A stretch of DNA of 64,000 nucleotides, from the NCBI RefSeq assembly GCF_030915485.1, contig NZ_CP133266.1, positions 806,001 through 870,000 on the forward strand, given 5' to 3'. Positions 18,295 through 28,593 of the stretch are shown one piece after another. The DNA comes from Neobacillus sp. PS3-40. Lineage in GTDB: Bacteria > Bacillota > Bacilli > Bacillales > Cytobacillaceae. A program made the translations under genes and the position numbers. Positions within the stretch are counted from its first letter, which is position 1; every line of letters starts with the position of its first letter. Below the pieces are notes generated by a model. That model was not told where the DNA came from. It searched no databases and saw only the letters and a list, made by a program, of their open reading frames with translations.

Positions 18295-19551
18295 TTAACC
18301 GTCTAGACGGTCGAGCAAATCCAAATAGTCTTCATTTGTTGGATCATTTTTTAATAGCTGTTTAAAAATTTCTGCAGCAAGGTCGTTTTTTCCTTCTTCC
18401 ATTAAAAAATATCCATAATCCGTCAAAAATGAATCATTATCCTTAAAAAAAGTATATGCACTTTCATATTTGTCTAATGCAAGTGAATATTTTTCAATTT
18501 TATGAAATGCTACTGCTGAGTCCCAAATTAACTGAGGATCTTCAACATCATTGGACTCAAGTGTTTGAATTAGCTCTAGGGCCTCATCATATCTTTCCTG
18601 CTGAATAAAAAATTTGTCAAGTGTAATGGCTGCATCAATATAACCCGGATCCAGTGCTAACGCTTCTCGAAAAAGTTGTACAGCTTGATCATTTTTTCCA
18701 AGCTTTAAGGCAATTTTTCCACCATAAAAGAATAATTCTTTGTTAAATTCATCTTGTTTAATCCCTTGCATGATCACATCAAAGCTGTTTTGTAACTCTT
18801 GTTCACGTTCATAAGCAATTGCCAGCTGTAAGTATAGAGAAGTGTATTCAGGATCAATTTCTTTTAATTCAAGAAATTTTTCAATGGCCGTGCCATTATA
18901 TCCACCCTGCATTGCTGTAAATGCAAAGCCAAACAAAGTATTAATCTCGAATTTTTCAGCTAATGCCTTATCATAAAACGGAAGGGCTTCTTCAAATGCA
19001 CCTGAAGTACTAAGTAAGTCAGCAATTCGTTGATTGATATTGACCCCTGCTAGTTCATTACACTCCTTTAAAACAAATTCATATGCATCCAATGCCTTTG
19101 TAATTTCACCTTGTTCACTGTACAACTCACCTAGTGCGAAATCGATAACCACTTCTTCAGGCAGCATTTCCTTAGCTTTAAGCAATTTTCTTTCACATAC
19201 TTCATAAAGTCCTTGAATTTGGTATAAATCAGCTAATAGTAACAAAGATTGTCCAAAGCTAGGGTCTTTATCAGAAATTTGTTCAAGGACTAGAATAGCC
19301 TTCTCCTCATCACCTGCTTCAATCAAAACCTCACCTAGAAGGACGAGGAGCTCCCCTTCACCTGGAAAAATTTCTAGCAGATTTTCAAATAAAGTTTTTG
19401 CTTCTTCTAAAAATCCATACTCAAACAGCTCTTCTCCTAGAAGAAACTTTTCATCAGGTGTTCCACTATTTAATACTTCATTATATTCATGTATCGCTTT
19501 CTTATGTTGACCATTTTCAAGCATATCCAATATTTTTTTTACTCTATTCAT
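18295..19551 (-). CDS. ypiA: YpiA, tetratricopeptide-repeat protein
   Basis: The 418-residue acidic protein is built almost wholly of TPR helices; repeats are visible with the W-LG-Y-A-F-A-P pattern, for example GEVLIEAGDEEKAILVLEQI and AIALYRE-like LFREALALDPGYIDAA. It has no signal peptide and no enzyme motif, so it is a cytoplasmic scaffold or adaptor. B. subtilis YpiA at the same place has 423 residues. It is the gene before ypiB and follows an unassigned gene by 65 nt. Confidence 0.87.
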   Translation of the reverse strand: MNRVKKILDMLENGQHKKAIHEYNEVLNSGTPDEKFLLGEELFEYGFLEEAKTLFENLLEIFPGEGELLVLLGEVLIEAGDEEKAILVLEQISDKDPSFGQSLLLLADLYQIQGLYEVCERKLLKAKEMLPEEVVIDFALGELYSEQGEITKALDAYEFVLKECNELAGVNINQRIADLLSTSGAFEEALPFYDKALAEKFEINTLFGFAFTAMQGGYNGTAIEKFLELKEIDPEYTSLYLQLAIAYEREQELQNSFDVIMQGIKQDEFNKELFFYGGKIALKLGKNDQAVQLFREALALDPGYIDAAITLDKFFIQQERYDEALELIQTLESNDVEDPQLIWDSAVAFHKIEKYSLALDKYESAYTFFKDNDSFLTDYGYFLMEEGKNDLAAEIFKQLLKNDPTNEDYLDLLDRLDG

Positions 19552-19616
19552 TCTACTGTCCTCACGTTTCTTAAATTAAAGTTAAAATGCAGATCACCTG
19601 CATTGTTTATGAAAAC

Positions 19617-20519
19617 CTATGAAAATGAAAAAAATGATGGGGTTTTTACCTTTATATATTCTCCATTTCCCGGTTTAAATAGAACTTCTTTTCCTGCTCT
19701 AATAACATTTCCCTTATGAACAGTCACTACAAGTCTATCTTTATGATAATGAAATAACTGATTATCATCAACATTATTGATTTTATTACTCTGTAAATAT
19801 AAATTATAGCTTATTTCAGCACCATGCATTAAACATGACTTTTCTGGAAATAACCCAATTTTATTTAAAACTGTAGCTGGCAATGGTATCTTTTCTGTTA
19901 TTCGTTCATTTATAAAAGGTACCTTTTCCTTCTTCATTGTCTCTCTCCATTTGGCTAGAACTATTTTTTCCTCTTTTATTAATCGATCATTTAACACTGG
20001 AATTAATGGACAATTGAATGGGAAAAGTGCTTCCCTTATCCAACTCCACGGGATATTTTCTAATTCCATTTCATCTTGAATTTCAACAAAGATGGCTGGA
20101 ACCCGTTCCTTTTTGCATCTTCTTATAAGTGATACACTTAAAAGTTGGAGAGGAATCCGGACGCCGATCAGAAAATCGATTGGACTACTTAATAGAGCTG
20201 TTTTTTTATTTATCAATTTTTCAGCAAGTTCCCTCTCATAGGAAACATTTATATATGTTAGTAATGTGGTACAGCCTTTTAATATAAATTCTTTTGTAAA
20301 ATATTCTTTTAATACTTCAAATGAGCCAGATAGAGGGGCACTTGTATCTAGAAGGACATATGAAGGGGTCATAATAAAAGATTCTAGATTCATTCTCATA
20401 AAATTATATTGTTTAAAATAACTCTGAATCGCGGTAATTCGATTTTCACTAATAAGAAATGACTTTTTTAATAGCAAATTTCCTTTAGGTATAGTAGCAT
20501 TTTCAATAATGTATGGCAT
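19617..20519 (-). CDS. Unassigned protein with amidohydrolase-like layout but no metal ligands
   Basis: I do not recognise a named family for this 300-residue protein. Its N-terminus (MPYIIENATIPKG, ISENRITAIQ) and its C-terminus (LVVTVHKGNVIRAGKEVLF) resemble the two halves of the small beta-sandwich domain of amidohydrolases. The middle has a glycine-threonine turn (KGCTTLLTYIN) seen after the first barrel strand of such enzymes. The HxH metal motif expected after the first part is replaced by VLLDTSAPLSGS, so catalysis is unlikely. It is cytoplasmic by composition and precedes ypiA, with aroA upstream beyond a terminator. Frame use and a CCCCTT-type ribosome binding site support expression. 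Confidence 0.7.
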   Translation of the reverse strand: MPYIIENATIPKGNLLLKKSFLISENRITAIQSYFKQYNFMRMNLESFIMTPSYVLLDTSAPLSGSFEVLKEYFTKEFILKGCTTLLTYINVSYERELAEKLINKKTALLSSPIDFLIGVRIPLQLLSVSLIRRCKKERVPAIFVEIQDEMELENIPWSWIREALFPFNCPLIPVLNDRLIKEEKIVLAKWRETMKKEKVPFINERITEKIPLPATVLNKIGLFPEKSCLMHGAEISYNLYLQSNKINNVDDNQLFHYHKDRLVVTVHKGNVIRAGKEVLFKPGNGEYIKVKTPSFFSFS

Positions 20520-20655
20520 AAAATCCCCCCTTTTTCTCTTCTTAAGACAAGCTATGAGGGAAATCTGGAATTATGCCAAAACACGCTGATTTGAGTGCTG
20601 AGTATTTAGTAACGATAGTTACATACTTTAGTGCGTTAATTCTTATAAGCTGAAA

Positions 20656-20678
20656 AAAGCCGTAACTGATACGACTTT
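20656..20678 (-). terminator. aroA terminator
   Basis: A 9-bp stem (AAAGTCGTA/TACGGCTTT, one G-T pair) with loop TCAGT is followed by TTTTTTC on the minus strand. Its 5' arm begins at the aroA stop codon. Confidence 0.7.
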
Positions 20679-21967
20679 TACTTTTTAAGACTATTTAAAT
20701 GTGTAAAGAAATTAGGATATGAAACAGAGATTGCTTCGGCATTTTCAAGGAAAACCTCTTCACTACTAATTAAAGATGCAATTGCGAGCATCATCCCAAT
20801 TCGATGATCACCATGGCTTTTCACTCTTCCACCAGTTAAGGGTGTTGGACCGTAAATGACCATTCCGTCTTCAGTTGCTTCAATTTTAGCACCAAGTTCA
20901 GTTAGTTCCTGAACAACCGTGTCAATTCGATTAGTTTCCTTTACTTTTAATTCATGTGCATCCTTAATAATGGTTTTTCCAAATGCTTGTGTTGCAAGTA
21001 ATGCAATAATTGGAATTTCATCAATCAATTTTGGAATTAAGTCACCTTCTATAATCGTTCCCTTAAGCCCTGAAGATTTTATCCTAAGATCACCAAATGG
21101 TTCAAATGCAAGATTATCACTTTGGCTAATCTCCAATTCAGCACCCATAGCTTTCATAACCTCAATTATCCCGGTCCTAGTCGGATTTAATCCAACATTT
21201 TTCAATAAGATATTACTCTCTGGTACAATTGCACCTGCTACTAGAAAGAAAGCAGCAGAGGAAATATCACCGGGAACATGAACGTTCGTAGCTTCAAGTT
21301 TTTGTCCACCCTTTACTGTAATCGTACGATAACTCTTATTTATTTCTCCACCAAAATGAAGAATCATTCGTTCAGTATGATCACGTGTAGTGGCAGGTTC
21401 AATTATCTGGCTTTCTCCCTCAGCTTGAAGGCCTGCTAATAATAGAGCAGACTTAACTTGCGCACTTGCAACTGGCAATTCATAAAGTAATGGTGTTAAA
21501 CTTTGGCCGCGGATCGAGAGCGGTGTGTATCCACCATTCTTTCTTCCATCAATTTGAGCGCCCATTCTCATCAATGGTTCTGTTACTCGTGTCATAGGCC
21601 TTCTTCCAATTGATTGGTCGCCCACTAAAGAAGTATAAAACGGCCTTCCGGCTAGTATCCCTAATATAAGACGAATCGTTGTTCCAGAATTACCAACGTC
21701 CAATACTTCAGTTGGTTCAGAAAGCCCGTCAAAACCTCTTCCGAAAATCGTAATCTCATTATCCTTTTCCTCTATTTTCACACCTAGCTTTCGAAAGCAT
21801 GATATTGTGCTTAAACAGTCATCACCAGGTAAAAAATTTGTCACTTTTGTCATTCCGTGAGCAATAGCTCCAAACATTACCGATCGATGGGAAATAGATT
21901 TATCTCCAGGAATAACAATTTCGCCTGATAATCTCTTTACTTTCGAATCCAATTTAAATAATGACAT
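20678..21967 (-). CDS. aroA: 3-phosphoshikimate 1-carboxyvinyltransferase (EPSP synthase)
   Basis: This enzyme (called AroE in B. subtilis) transfers enolpyruvyl from PEP to shikimate 3-phosphate. The 429-residue protein shows both inverse alpha/beta domains and the signatures [27 protein letters not shown] and [15 protein letters not shown]. The loop [19 protein letters not shown] has Gly-Asn-Ser-Gly-Thr-Thr, and no Gly to Ala change typical of insensitive class II forms can be asserted without alignment. It closes the aroC-aroB-aroH-hisC-tyrA-aroA gene run. Confidence 0.96.
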   Translation of the reverse strand: MSLFKLDSKVKRLSGEIVIPGDKSISHRSVMFGAIAHGMTKVTNFLPGDDCLSTISCFRKLGVKIEEKDNEITIFGRGFDGLSEPTEVLDVGNSGTTIRLILGILAGRPFYTSLVGDQSIGRRPMTRVTEPLMRMGAQIDGRKNGGYTPLSIRGQSLTPLLYELPVASAQVKSALLLAGLQAEGESQIIEPATTRDHTERMILHFGGEINKSYRTITVKGGQKLEATNVHVPGDISSAAFFLVAGAIVPESNILLKNVGLNPTRTGIIEVMKAMGAELEISQSDNLAFEPFGDLRIKSSGLKGTIIEGDLIPKLIDEIPIIALLATQAFGKTIIKDAHELKVKETNRIDTVVQELTELGAKIEATEDGMVIYGPTPLTGGRVKSHGDHRIGMMLAIASLISSEEVFLENAEAISVSYPNFFTHLNSLKK

Positions 21968-21988
21968 GAAATCACCGCCTAGTATAAA

Positions 21989-23098
21989 TCAAGATCCTAT
22001 AAATGTTGAGTAGTCCGTATAGGAATTGATGCATTCTTCCGCTCGTTTGCGATCCTCTTCTGTTTGAAAACTTATGGAAAGAACCCCGTAAATTCCTTCA
22101 CGAGCTTCAATAATTCGGATATTAGTGATACTGATTTTTTCAGTTGCAAGATAACCAGTAATTTCTGAAATTACACCCGGATAATCTGGAACATCCACAA
22201 ATAAATCGTAAAAAGCTGGAATAGCCCCTTTTTCCTTTATTGGTAAACCATCACGATATTGTTTTGCTTCTTGAAAAAAATTTAAAATAGCATGGCTATT
22301 TTCTTGTTCTAACAATGTTTTTACAGATTCCATTTCATCCATCCATTGACCAAGAAGGTTCAACAAAACTTCTTTATTTTGTAGCAAAATATCACTCCAC
22401 ATGATTGGGCTACTTGAGGCAATTCTTGTAATATCCCGAAAACCACCTGCTGCCAGACGGGGAATCAGGCTTTTTGAATCAGCTAATTTTTCTGTTTGCC
22501 GAACAAGTGAAGCTGCAATAATATGTGGAAAATGGCTAACAATTCCAGTTATATAGTCATGTTCATCTGGCGTAATGGTTAAAAATTTTGCTTTCGTCCC
22601 TGCGAACCACTTTTTTAGAACTTCTATCTTTTCTTCAGAAATTTGTTTTTCCGGTGTCAAAAGATAAAAGGCATTTTCAAATAGAATTTTTTTTGCTGCT
22701 GAAATTCCACTCTTATGGGAACCAGCCATTGGGTGTCCCCCAATGAATGTAATTCCCTGATTCAAAAGACAAGAGGATACTTGGACAATTTTTCGTTTTG
22801 TGCTGCCAGTGTCAGTAATGATAACATCTTTTTTCAATGGGAGTTTTGAAAGTAGTTGAATAATAACTTCCGATTCATTTACAGGTGCGGAAATTATGAT
22901 CAAATCTGCATTAATGGCACCTTCTTGGATGCTTGTGACATAATCATCGATCACCCCAAGTGCTTTTGCAAGTCCAGCTTGCTCGTAATTAATATCATAG
23001 CCTGTTATAGTAGACTCCTTATGCACATTTTTAATACATAGTGCTAAGGAACCTCCTATTAAGCCTAATCCAATGACAAAAACATGGCCATTCAACAA
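21989..23098 (-). CDS. tyrA: Prephenate dehydrogenase with C-terminal ACT domain
   Basis: TyrA oxidises prephenate to 4-hydroxyphenylpyruvate for tyrosine. The NAD loop VIGLGLIGGSLAL opens the protein, GGHPMAGSHKSG marks the active site, and an ACT domain (about 295-369, DLFVDVPDYPGVISEITGY) is likely to bind tyrosine as feedback inhibitor. The start is TTG at 23098 or the next TTG, both after GGAGGATAA. It lies 33 nt after hisC and 21 nt before aroA. Confidence 0.95.
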   Translation of the reverse strand: MLNGHVFVIGLGLIGGSLALCIKNVHKESTITGYDINYEQAGLAKALGVIDDYVTSIQEGAINADLIIISAPVNESEVIIQLLSKLPLKKDVIITDTGSTKRKIVQVSSCLLNQGITFIGGHPMAGSHKSGISAAKKILFENAFYLLTPEKQISEEKIEVLKKWFAGTKAKFLTITPDEHDYITGIVSHFPHIIAASLVRQTEKLADSKSLIPRLAAGGFRDITRIASSSPIMWSDILLQNKEVLLNLLGQWMDEMESVKTLLEQENSHAILNFFQEAKQYRDGLPIKEKGAIPAFYDLFVDVPDYPGVISEITGYLATEKISITNIRIIEAREGIYGVLSISFQTEEDRKRAEECINSYTDYSTFIGS

Positions 23099-23131
23099 AT
23101 TATCCTCCCTATTTCAGTAGAGTTTCATTTT

Positions 23132-24220
23132 TTATTTTCTTGTTAAAAATTCTCTGATTGCCTTCAGTACGCCTTCATTTTGTTCTGTAGAGCCAACTGT
23201 AACTCTAATAGATGTTGGGAATCCAAGAGCCTTGCCTGACCTAACAATAAAGCCCTTTTCTATTAAAAATTGACAAACCTGATCAGCATCTACTTCAAAA
23301 TCAATTAAAATAAAATTCCCTTGTGAAGGATAATAAAACAGCTTATTTGAATTACAGAATTCATAGAACTGACCAAGACCATCCCTGTTTTTTTGTTTAG
23401 TTTGTTGGACAAACTCTTTATCTTCCAAGGCTGCTTGAGCTGCCAATTGAGCAAATGAGTTGAGATTGAATGGCTCTCTTGCAGGATCTAGTGCTCTTAT
23501 AATCGAAGGATGTCCAATACCATAGCCTACCCGTAAGGAAGCAAGCCCATATATTTTTGAGAATGTCCTTAAAACAATTAGGTTCGAATAGGTTCGAGTA
23601 AGACTCACTGAATCATAATAATCATCTGCCACTACATATTCATAATAGGCTTCGTCAAGCACAACAAGAACATGTGCTGGAACCTTATCAAGAAATTCAA
23701 TTAATTTACTTTTTGAAATATATGTACCCGTAGGATTGTTGGGACTGCAAACCCAAACAATATTTGTTTTTTCATCGATGGCGGACAGCATACCTTCTAA
23801 ATCATGTTCACCATCTATTAAAGGAATTTCCTTACTTTCTGCTCCTTCAATAATTGCATTATGCCTATATTGCGAAAAAGTTGGTGTGGCCATTACTGTA
23901 TTGGAGTCTACAGTTAGAAGTGCACGTGAAATAATTTGAATAATATTATCTGATCCATTACCAAAGATAAGTTCTTCAGGTGTAACATTCAATGATGTCG
24001 CAAGCGTCTCTCTAAGATTTGTTGCATATCCATCAGGATAAAGAGCAAAACTTTGACGAGACATTTGAATAGCTGATAATACTTTTTCTGAACAACCAAA
24101 AGGATTCTCGTTTGAAGCTAATTTAACAATACTCTCAAGATTAAACTGTTTTTTTACTTCATCAATTGACTTTCCAGGTTGGTATGGAGTCAATGTTAAT
24201 AACTGTTCTTTCCATCTCAT
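23132..24220 (-). CDS. hisC: Histidinol-phosphate aminotransferase
   Basis: HisC is a class II PLP aminotransferase of histidine synthesis; in B. subtilis it also serves phenylalanine and tyrosine synthesis, which fits its place beside tyrA. The PLP lysine lies in RTFSKIYGLASLRVGY, and KLASNENPFG and SPNNPTGTY are family marks. The ATG at 24220-24218 is preferred to the GTG at 24229, because GGGGTGA lies 5 nt upstream; the protein is then 362 residues. It is separated from aroH by only 78 nt, where the trp operon would be in B. subtilis. Confidence 0.94.
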   Translation of the reverse strand: MRWKEQLLTLTPYQPGKSIDEVKKQFNLESIVKLASNENPFGCSEKVLSAIQMSRQSFALYPDGYATNLRETLATSLNVTPEELIFGNGSDNIIQIISRALLTVDSNTVMATPTFSQYRHNAIIEGAESKEIPLIDGEHDLEGMLSAIDEKTNIVWVCSPNNPTGTYISKSKLIEFLDKVPAHVLVVLDEAYYEYVVADDYYDSVSLTRTYSNLIVLRTFSKIYGLASLRVGYGIGHPSIIRALDPAREPFNLNSFAQLAAQAALEDKEFVQQTKQKNRDGLGQFYEFCNSNKLFYYPSQGNFILIDFEVDADQVCQFLIEKGFIVRSGKALGFPTSIRVTVGSTEQNEGVLKAIREFLTRK

Positions 24221-24298
24221 AAATGTCACCCCATCTATAAAATTTTTTATGTTTTTTTACATTTATATTCAAATTTTTTTTACTATATCCGTATCCTT

Positions 24299-24664
24299 TT
24301 AATTATTGGATAACTCTGGCCTGAGCATTTTTGCTTCCTTTAAATAAACATGATTTAATTTGTTTTGATTAATATTTGTATTTACATGCATCATAACCCT
24401 AATACACATTTTCAATGAACTCGGAACAGGAATTTCACGCATACACATGACTGGAACATATGTCCAGTCTTTAAATTTACGCACTGCTTTTGCGGGAAAG
24501 ACTGCGGTAATATCATCAGTAGTTGAAATGAAAACAGATGCTACAGATTCAGGTGTAATATTATTTAATTCAATCATCTTCTTTAAAAGATCCTCAGTTG
24601 ATGAAACAATCTCATCTTCCTGATTCTTACTAACCGTTGTAGCTCCCCTCACCCCTCTGATCAT
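24299..24664 (-). CDS. aroH: Chorismate mutase, AroH type
   Basis: AroH rearranges chorismate to prephenate. The 121-residue protein is of the Bacillus trimeric fold, with MIRGVRGATTV at the start (Arg7 of the active site), VFISTTDDITAVFPAKAVR in the middle and CMREIPVPSSLKMCIRVMMH later. AAAGGGGGG precedes its ATG, and its first codons overlap the end of aroB by 35 nt. Its product feeds tyrA downstream. Confidence 0.95.
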   Translation of the reverse strand: MIRGVRGATTVSKNQEDEIVSSTEDLLKKMIELNNITPESVASVFISTTDDITAVFPAKAVRKFKDWTYVPVMCMREIPVPSSLKMCIRVMMHVNTNINQNKLNHVYLKEAKMLRPELSNN

Positions 24665-25754
24665 TGCATTCCCCCCTTTGCTCGTTATACATACTTAGTT
24701 GTTCTGTTAAAATTTCATCTGTTATTTCCTGCATTTTCGGAATTCCAATTTGTTCGAGTAATACGAATCGAATAGTCTCACCAATCGACTTTTTATCTTG
24801 TTTCATCGTTTTTAATAAAGGATCTACCCCTAAATTAAGAGGGATTTCCGTTATGTAGCCAAGCTTTTGTATCCATTGAATAAACTCATCTATCTGAAAA
24901 GATAATCCTAGCAAATTTTTGCTTAGCTGAAGAGCAAAAACCATACCAATCATAACACCTTCCCCGTGGGTCATATTGCCAAATCCCATTTCAGATTCGA
25001 TTGCATGACCAAGTGTATGACCAAAATTCAAATAAGCTCGAACTCCATTTTCCCTTTCATCCTTTGAAACAAATTCCCTTTTGATTTTTACTCCTTTAGT
25101 CAATGCATAGTGTAAATGCTCCATTTTCAAGGAATAAAAATCGGCTACATTTGTAACTAGCCACCGGTAAAAATCAGGATCTTGAATTAGTGCATGTTTT
25201 ATAACTTCAGCAAACCCTGAACGAATTTCTCTTTGTGGAAGTGTCTCTAAAAAAGATAAATCATAAAACACTGCTTCGGGCTGATGAAAAGCTCCGATCA
25301 TATTTTTTCCTGATGGATGATTGATCGCTACTTTACCACCAACAGCACTATCATGAGCAAGGATGGTAGTTGGAACCTGAATAAAGGGAATTCCTCTCAT
25401 AAATGTAGAGGCAACAAAACCACCTAAATCTCCGACGGCCCCACCGCCAAACGTTAGAATAACTGATTTTCGGTCAAGATGATTTTCAAGTGCAACTGTT
25501 AAGGCATTATAATAAACTTCAAATGTTTTCGCTTTTTCACCATTTGGTGCAATAAATACAACATGGTTTAACTCTTCTAGACTGTCAATTAATTTTGAAA
25601 GATGAAGATTAGCTACATGTTCATCTGTGATAATTAAAATTTTCGTTAACTGATCAAAATATGTGGTTAAAAACGGCTTAAGTTCTGCTAACGCATTTAC
25701 GCCAATAACAACATTGTATTTTTTTGAGTCTGTTTGCATCAAAACCGTTTCCAT
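24630..25754 (-). CDS. aroB: 3-dehydroquinate synthase
   Basis: AroB cyclises DAHP to 3-dehydroquinate with NAD and a zinc ion. The 374-residue protein has FGGGAVGDLGGFVASTFMRG (NAD-binding), the Lys and His metal site in AVGGKVAINHPSGKNMIGAF and the LNFGHTLGHAIE block. The start ATG overlaps the aroC stop as TAATG. The last codons (QRGECNDQRGEGSYNG) contain a short duplicated QRGE unit and overlap aroH, so the tail probably arose from the overlap and is not conserved. Confidence 0.95.
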   Translation of the reverse strand: METVLMQTDSKKYNVVIGVNALAELKPFLTTYFDQLTKILIITDEHVANLHLSKLIDSLEELNHVVFIAPNGEKAKTFEVYYNALTVALENHLDRKSVILTFGGGAVGDLGGFVASTFMRGIPFIQVPTTILAHDSAVGGKVAINHPSGKNMIGAFHQPEAVFYDLSFLETLPQREIRSGFAEVIKHALIQDPDFYRWLVTNVADFYSLKMEHLHYALTKGVKIKREFVSKDERENGVRAYLNFGHTLGHAIESEMGFGNMTHGEGVMIGMVFALQLSKNLLGLSFQIDEFIQWIQKLGYITEIPLNLGVDPLLKTMKQDKKSIGETIRFVLLEQIGIPKMQEITDEILTEQLSMYNEQRGECNDQRGEGSYNG

Positions 25755-26926
25755 TAAAATTCCCTCGCAAATTGTCTTTGCTTATTTATTTCTTCTAAAA
25801 ATGTCTCAAAACGATCACTATAAAACTGTTCGACTAGTGCATTTGCCAATTCCCAAGCCACTACATTTTCTGCAACCACAGCTGCTGCAGGGACCGCACA
25901 GCTATCTGAGCGTTCAATGCTAGCTGAAAAAGGTTCTTTCGTTTCAATATCTACACTCATAAGCGGCTTGTATAGCGTTGGGATGGGCTTCATAACCCCT
26001 CTTACAACAATTGGCATTCCTGTTGTCATACCGCCTTCAAAACCACCAAGTCGATTTGTTTTTCGAAAATAGCCTTTTCTCTCGTCCCAGCCAATTTCAT
26101 CATGTACTTCGCTTCCAGGTTTTCTTGCAGCTTCAAAACCAATCCCAAATTCTACTCCCTTAAAGGCATTGATACTAATGATGGCTGCTGCAACCCGAGC
26201 ATCCAGTTTGCGGTCATAATGCACATAACTACCTACTCCAACAGGCATTCCAGTTGCTATTACCTCTACAATACCGCCGATAGAATCCCCATTTTCTTTT
26301 GCAGAATCAATAGCATCCATCATCTCTTTTTCTACAGATGGATCTGTACAACGAACAGGCGATTTTTCTGATCGTTCCTTTATTATCTCCAAAGTTAGAG
26401 ATCGGTCAACATTTGCAGAAACTCCCCCTATTTCAGTCACATGAGAAACGATTTCAATCCCTACAAGTGATAATAATTTTTTTGCCGCCGCACCTGCTGC
26501 TACTCTAACAGTTGTTTCCCGTGCAGATGAACGTTCAAGTACATTTCTCATATCCCGATGACCATATTTAATTGCCCCATTTAGATCTGCATGACCTGGG
26601 CGTGGTCTTGTTATTTTTCTCTTACCTTCATCTTCTTGCTCTTCTTCAATAGGTTGTGCTCCCATTATATTTGTCCAATGCTTCCAGTCATTATTTTCTA
26701 CGACTAATGCAATAGGGGAACCAAGCGTAAACCCATGTCTAACTCCAGATAAAATTTGTGCCGTATCTTTCTCAATTTGCATTCTTCGTCCGCGACCATA
26801 GCCTTTTTGCCGTCTGGCCAATTCATTATTAATATCTTCATCCACAAGTGGCATACCAGCGGGTAAACCTTCTATGATGGTAGTTAATTGTGGGCCATGA
26901 GATTCGCCAGCTGTTAAATATCTCAT
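25754..26926 (-). CDS. aroC: Chorismate synthase
   Basis: This FMN-dependent lyase (AroF in B. subtilis naming) makes chorismate from EPSP. The 390-residue protein begins [14 protein letters not shown] and has [27 protein letters not shown] and [14 protein letters not shown], all strong family signatures. It is the first gene of the aromatic run and follows cheR by 113 nt. RBS GGGGGAAAGAAT precedes the ATG. Confidence 0.97.
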   Translation of the reverse strand: MRYLTAGESHGPQLTTIIEGLPAGMPLVDEDINNELARRQKGYGRGRRMQIEKDTAQILSGVRHGFTLGSPIALVVENNDWKHWTNIMGAQPIEEEQEDEGKRKITRPRPGHADLNGAIKYGHRDMRNVLERSSARETTVRVAAGAAAKKLLSLVGIEIVSHVTEIGGVSANVDRSLTLEIIKERSEKSPVRCTDPSVEKEMMDAIDSAKENGDSIGGIVEVIATGMPVGVGSYVHYDRKLDARVAAAIISINAFKGVEFGIGFEAARKPGSEVHDEIGWDERKGYFRKTNRLGGFEGGMTTGMPIVVRGVMKPIPTLYKPLMSVDIETKEPFSASIERSDSCAVPAAAVVAENVVAWELANALVEQFYSDRFETFLEEINKQRQFAREF

Positions 26927-27016
26927 ATTCTTTCCCCCTTCAACTCATTAAAGGAATTATTTTGTACCAATATACCATATGACTACCGATAAACATAGTG
27001 AAATTGTTTGAAAATA

Positions 27017-27039
27017 TGAAAAAAGGGCCACATAGGCTC

Positions 27040-27040
<1 letters not shown>
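27017..27040 (-). terminator. Weak candidate terminator after cheR
   Basis: On the minus strand the stem GGAGCC/GGCCC (imperfect) around TATGT is followed by TTTTTTC just after the cheR stop. The stem is short with one mismatch. Confidence 0.4.
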
Positions 27041-27903
<863 letters not shown>

Positions 27904-27906
27904 TCA

Positions 27907-28353
27907 TTAATAAACCCACTCATTTACTAACTTTGAATATTCTACTAATCCAGTTTCTTTAAAAAAGAGACTAATTTCACGTTCGGCACTTGTAGGTGAA
28001 TCCGATCCATGAATGACATTCTTTCCAACTGTTAAACCAAAATCGCCACGAATAGTTCCTTGTGCAGCATCCTTTGGATTGGTTGATCCCATCATTTGCC
28101 TAGCAGTTGTTATAACATTTTCGCCCTGCCAAACCATTGCAAATACAGGACCCGATGTAATAAAATCAACTAGTTCACCAAAGAAAGGGCGCTCTCTGTG
28201 CTCACCATAATGTTCTTTAGCAAGATCCTCAGAAATGCTCATTAATTTCGCCCCAACAAGCTGAAAACCCTTTCTTTCGAAACGAGCAACAATTTCACCA
28301 ATTAAGTTACGCTGTACGCCATCTGGTTTTACCATTAAAAATGTCTTTTCCAT
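27907..28353 (-). CDS. ndk: Nucleoside diphosphate kinase
   Basis: Ndk balances NTP and dNTP pools by phosphate transfer through a histidine. The active-site histidine is in [17 protein letters not shown] (about residue 115). The start is the ATG at 28353-28351 ([19 protein letters not shown]), preceded by GGAGTG; the in-frame GTG 9 nt upstream overlaps that site. The 148 residues equal the usual length. It lies between hepT and cheR, as in B. subtilis. Confidence 0.96.
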   Translation of the reverse strand: MEKTFLMVKPDGVQRNLIGEIVARFERKGFQLVGAKLMSISEDLAKEHYGEHRERPFFGELVDFITSGPVFAMVWQGENVITTARQMMGSTNPKDAAQGTIRGDFGLTVGKNVIHGSDSPTSAEREISLFFKETGLVEYSKLVNEWVY

Positions 28354-28593
28354 GAATTTCACTCCTAAACCATTATGTATAATGATTGTCTAAGAAAACA
28401 ATCCATGAGAATAGTAACATTGTTTTGAAAATTTCGCAACATAGAAAACTAGAATGACTGTACTGACCTTGAGCTCTACTTCACGATTGATTCCTACTAG
28501 TTCAGAGAGATGTGTTTTCCCAAAGGGGAAACCAGTTCAGTTTGAAACATTTTCGAATTTAAGCTTTACCTTTACTTTTTTCAAAAAATAAGG

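Noticed and set aside
24221-24298. TRAP-binding site before hisC
   Set aside because: Only two TAG triplets occur in the short gap; a TRAP site needs around ten spaced G/UAG triplets.
28508-28532. Hairpin with GTTTTCCC/GGGGAAAC between ndk and hepT as terminator
   Set aside because: It has no following T-run on either strand and does not lie next to a stop codon.
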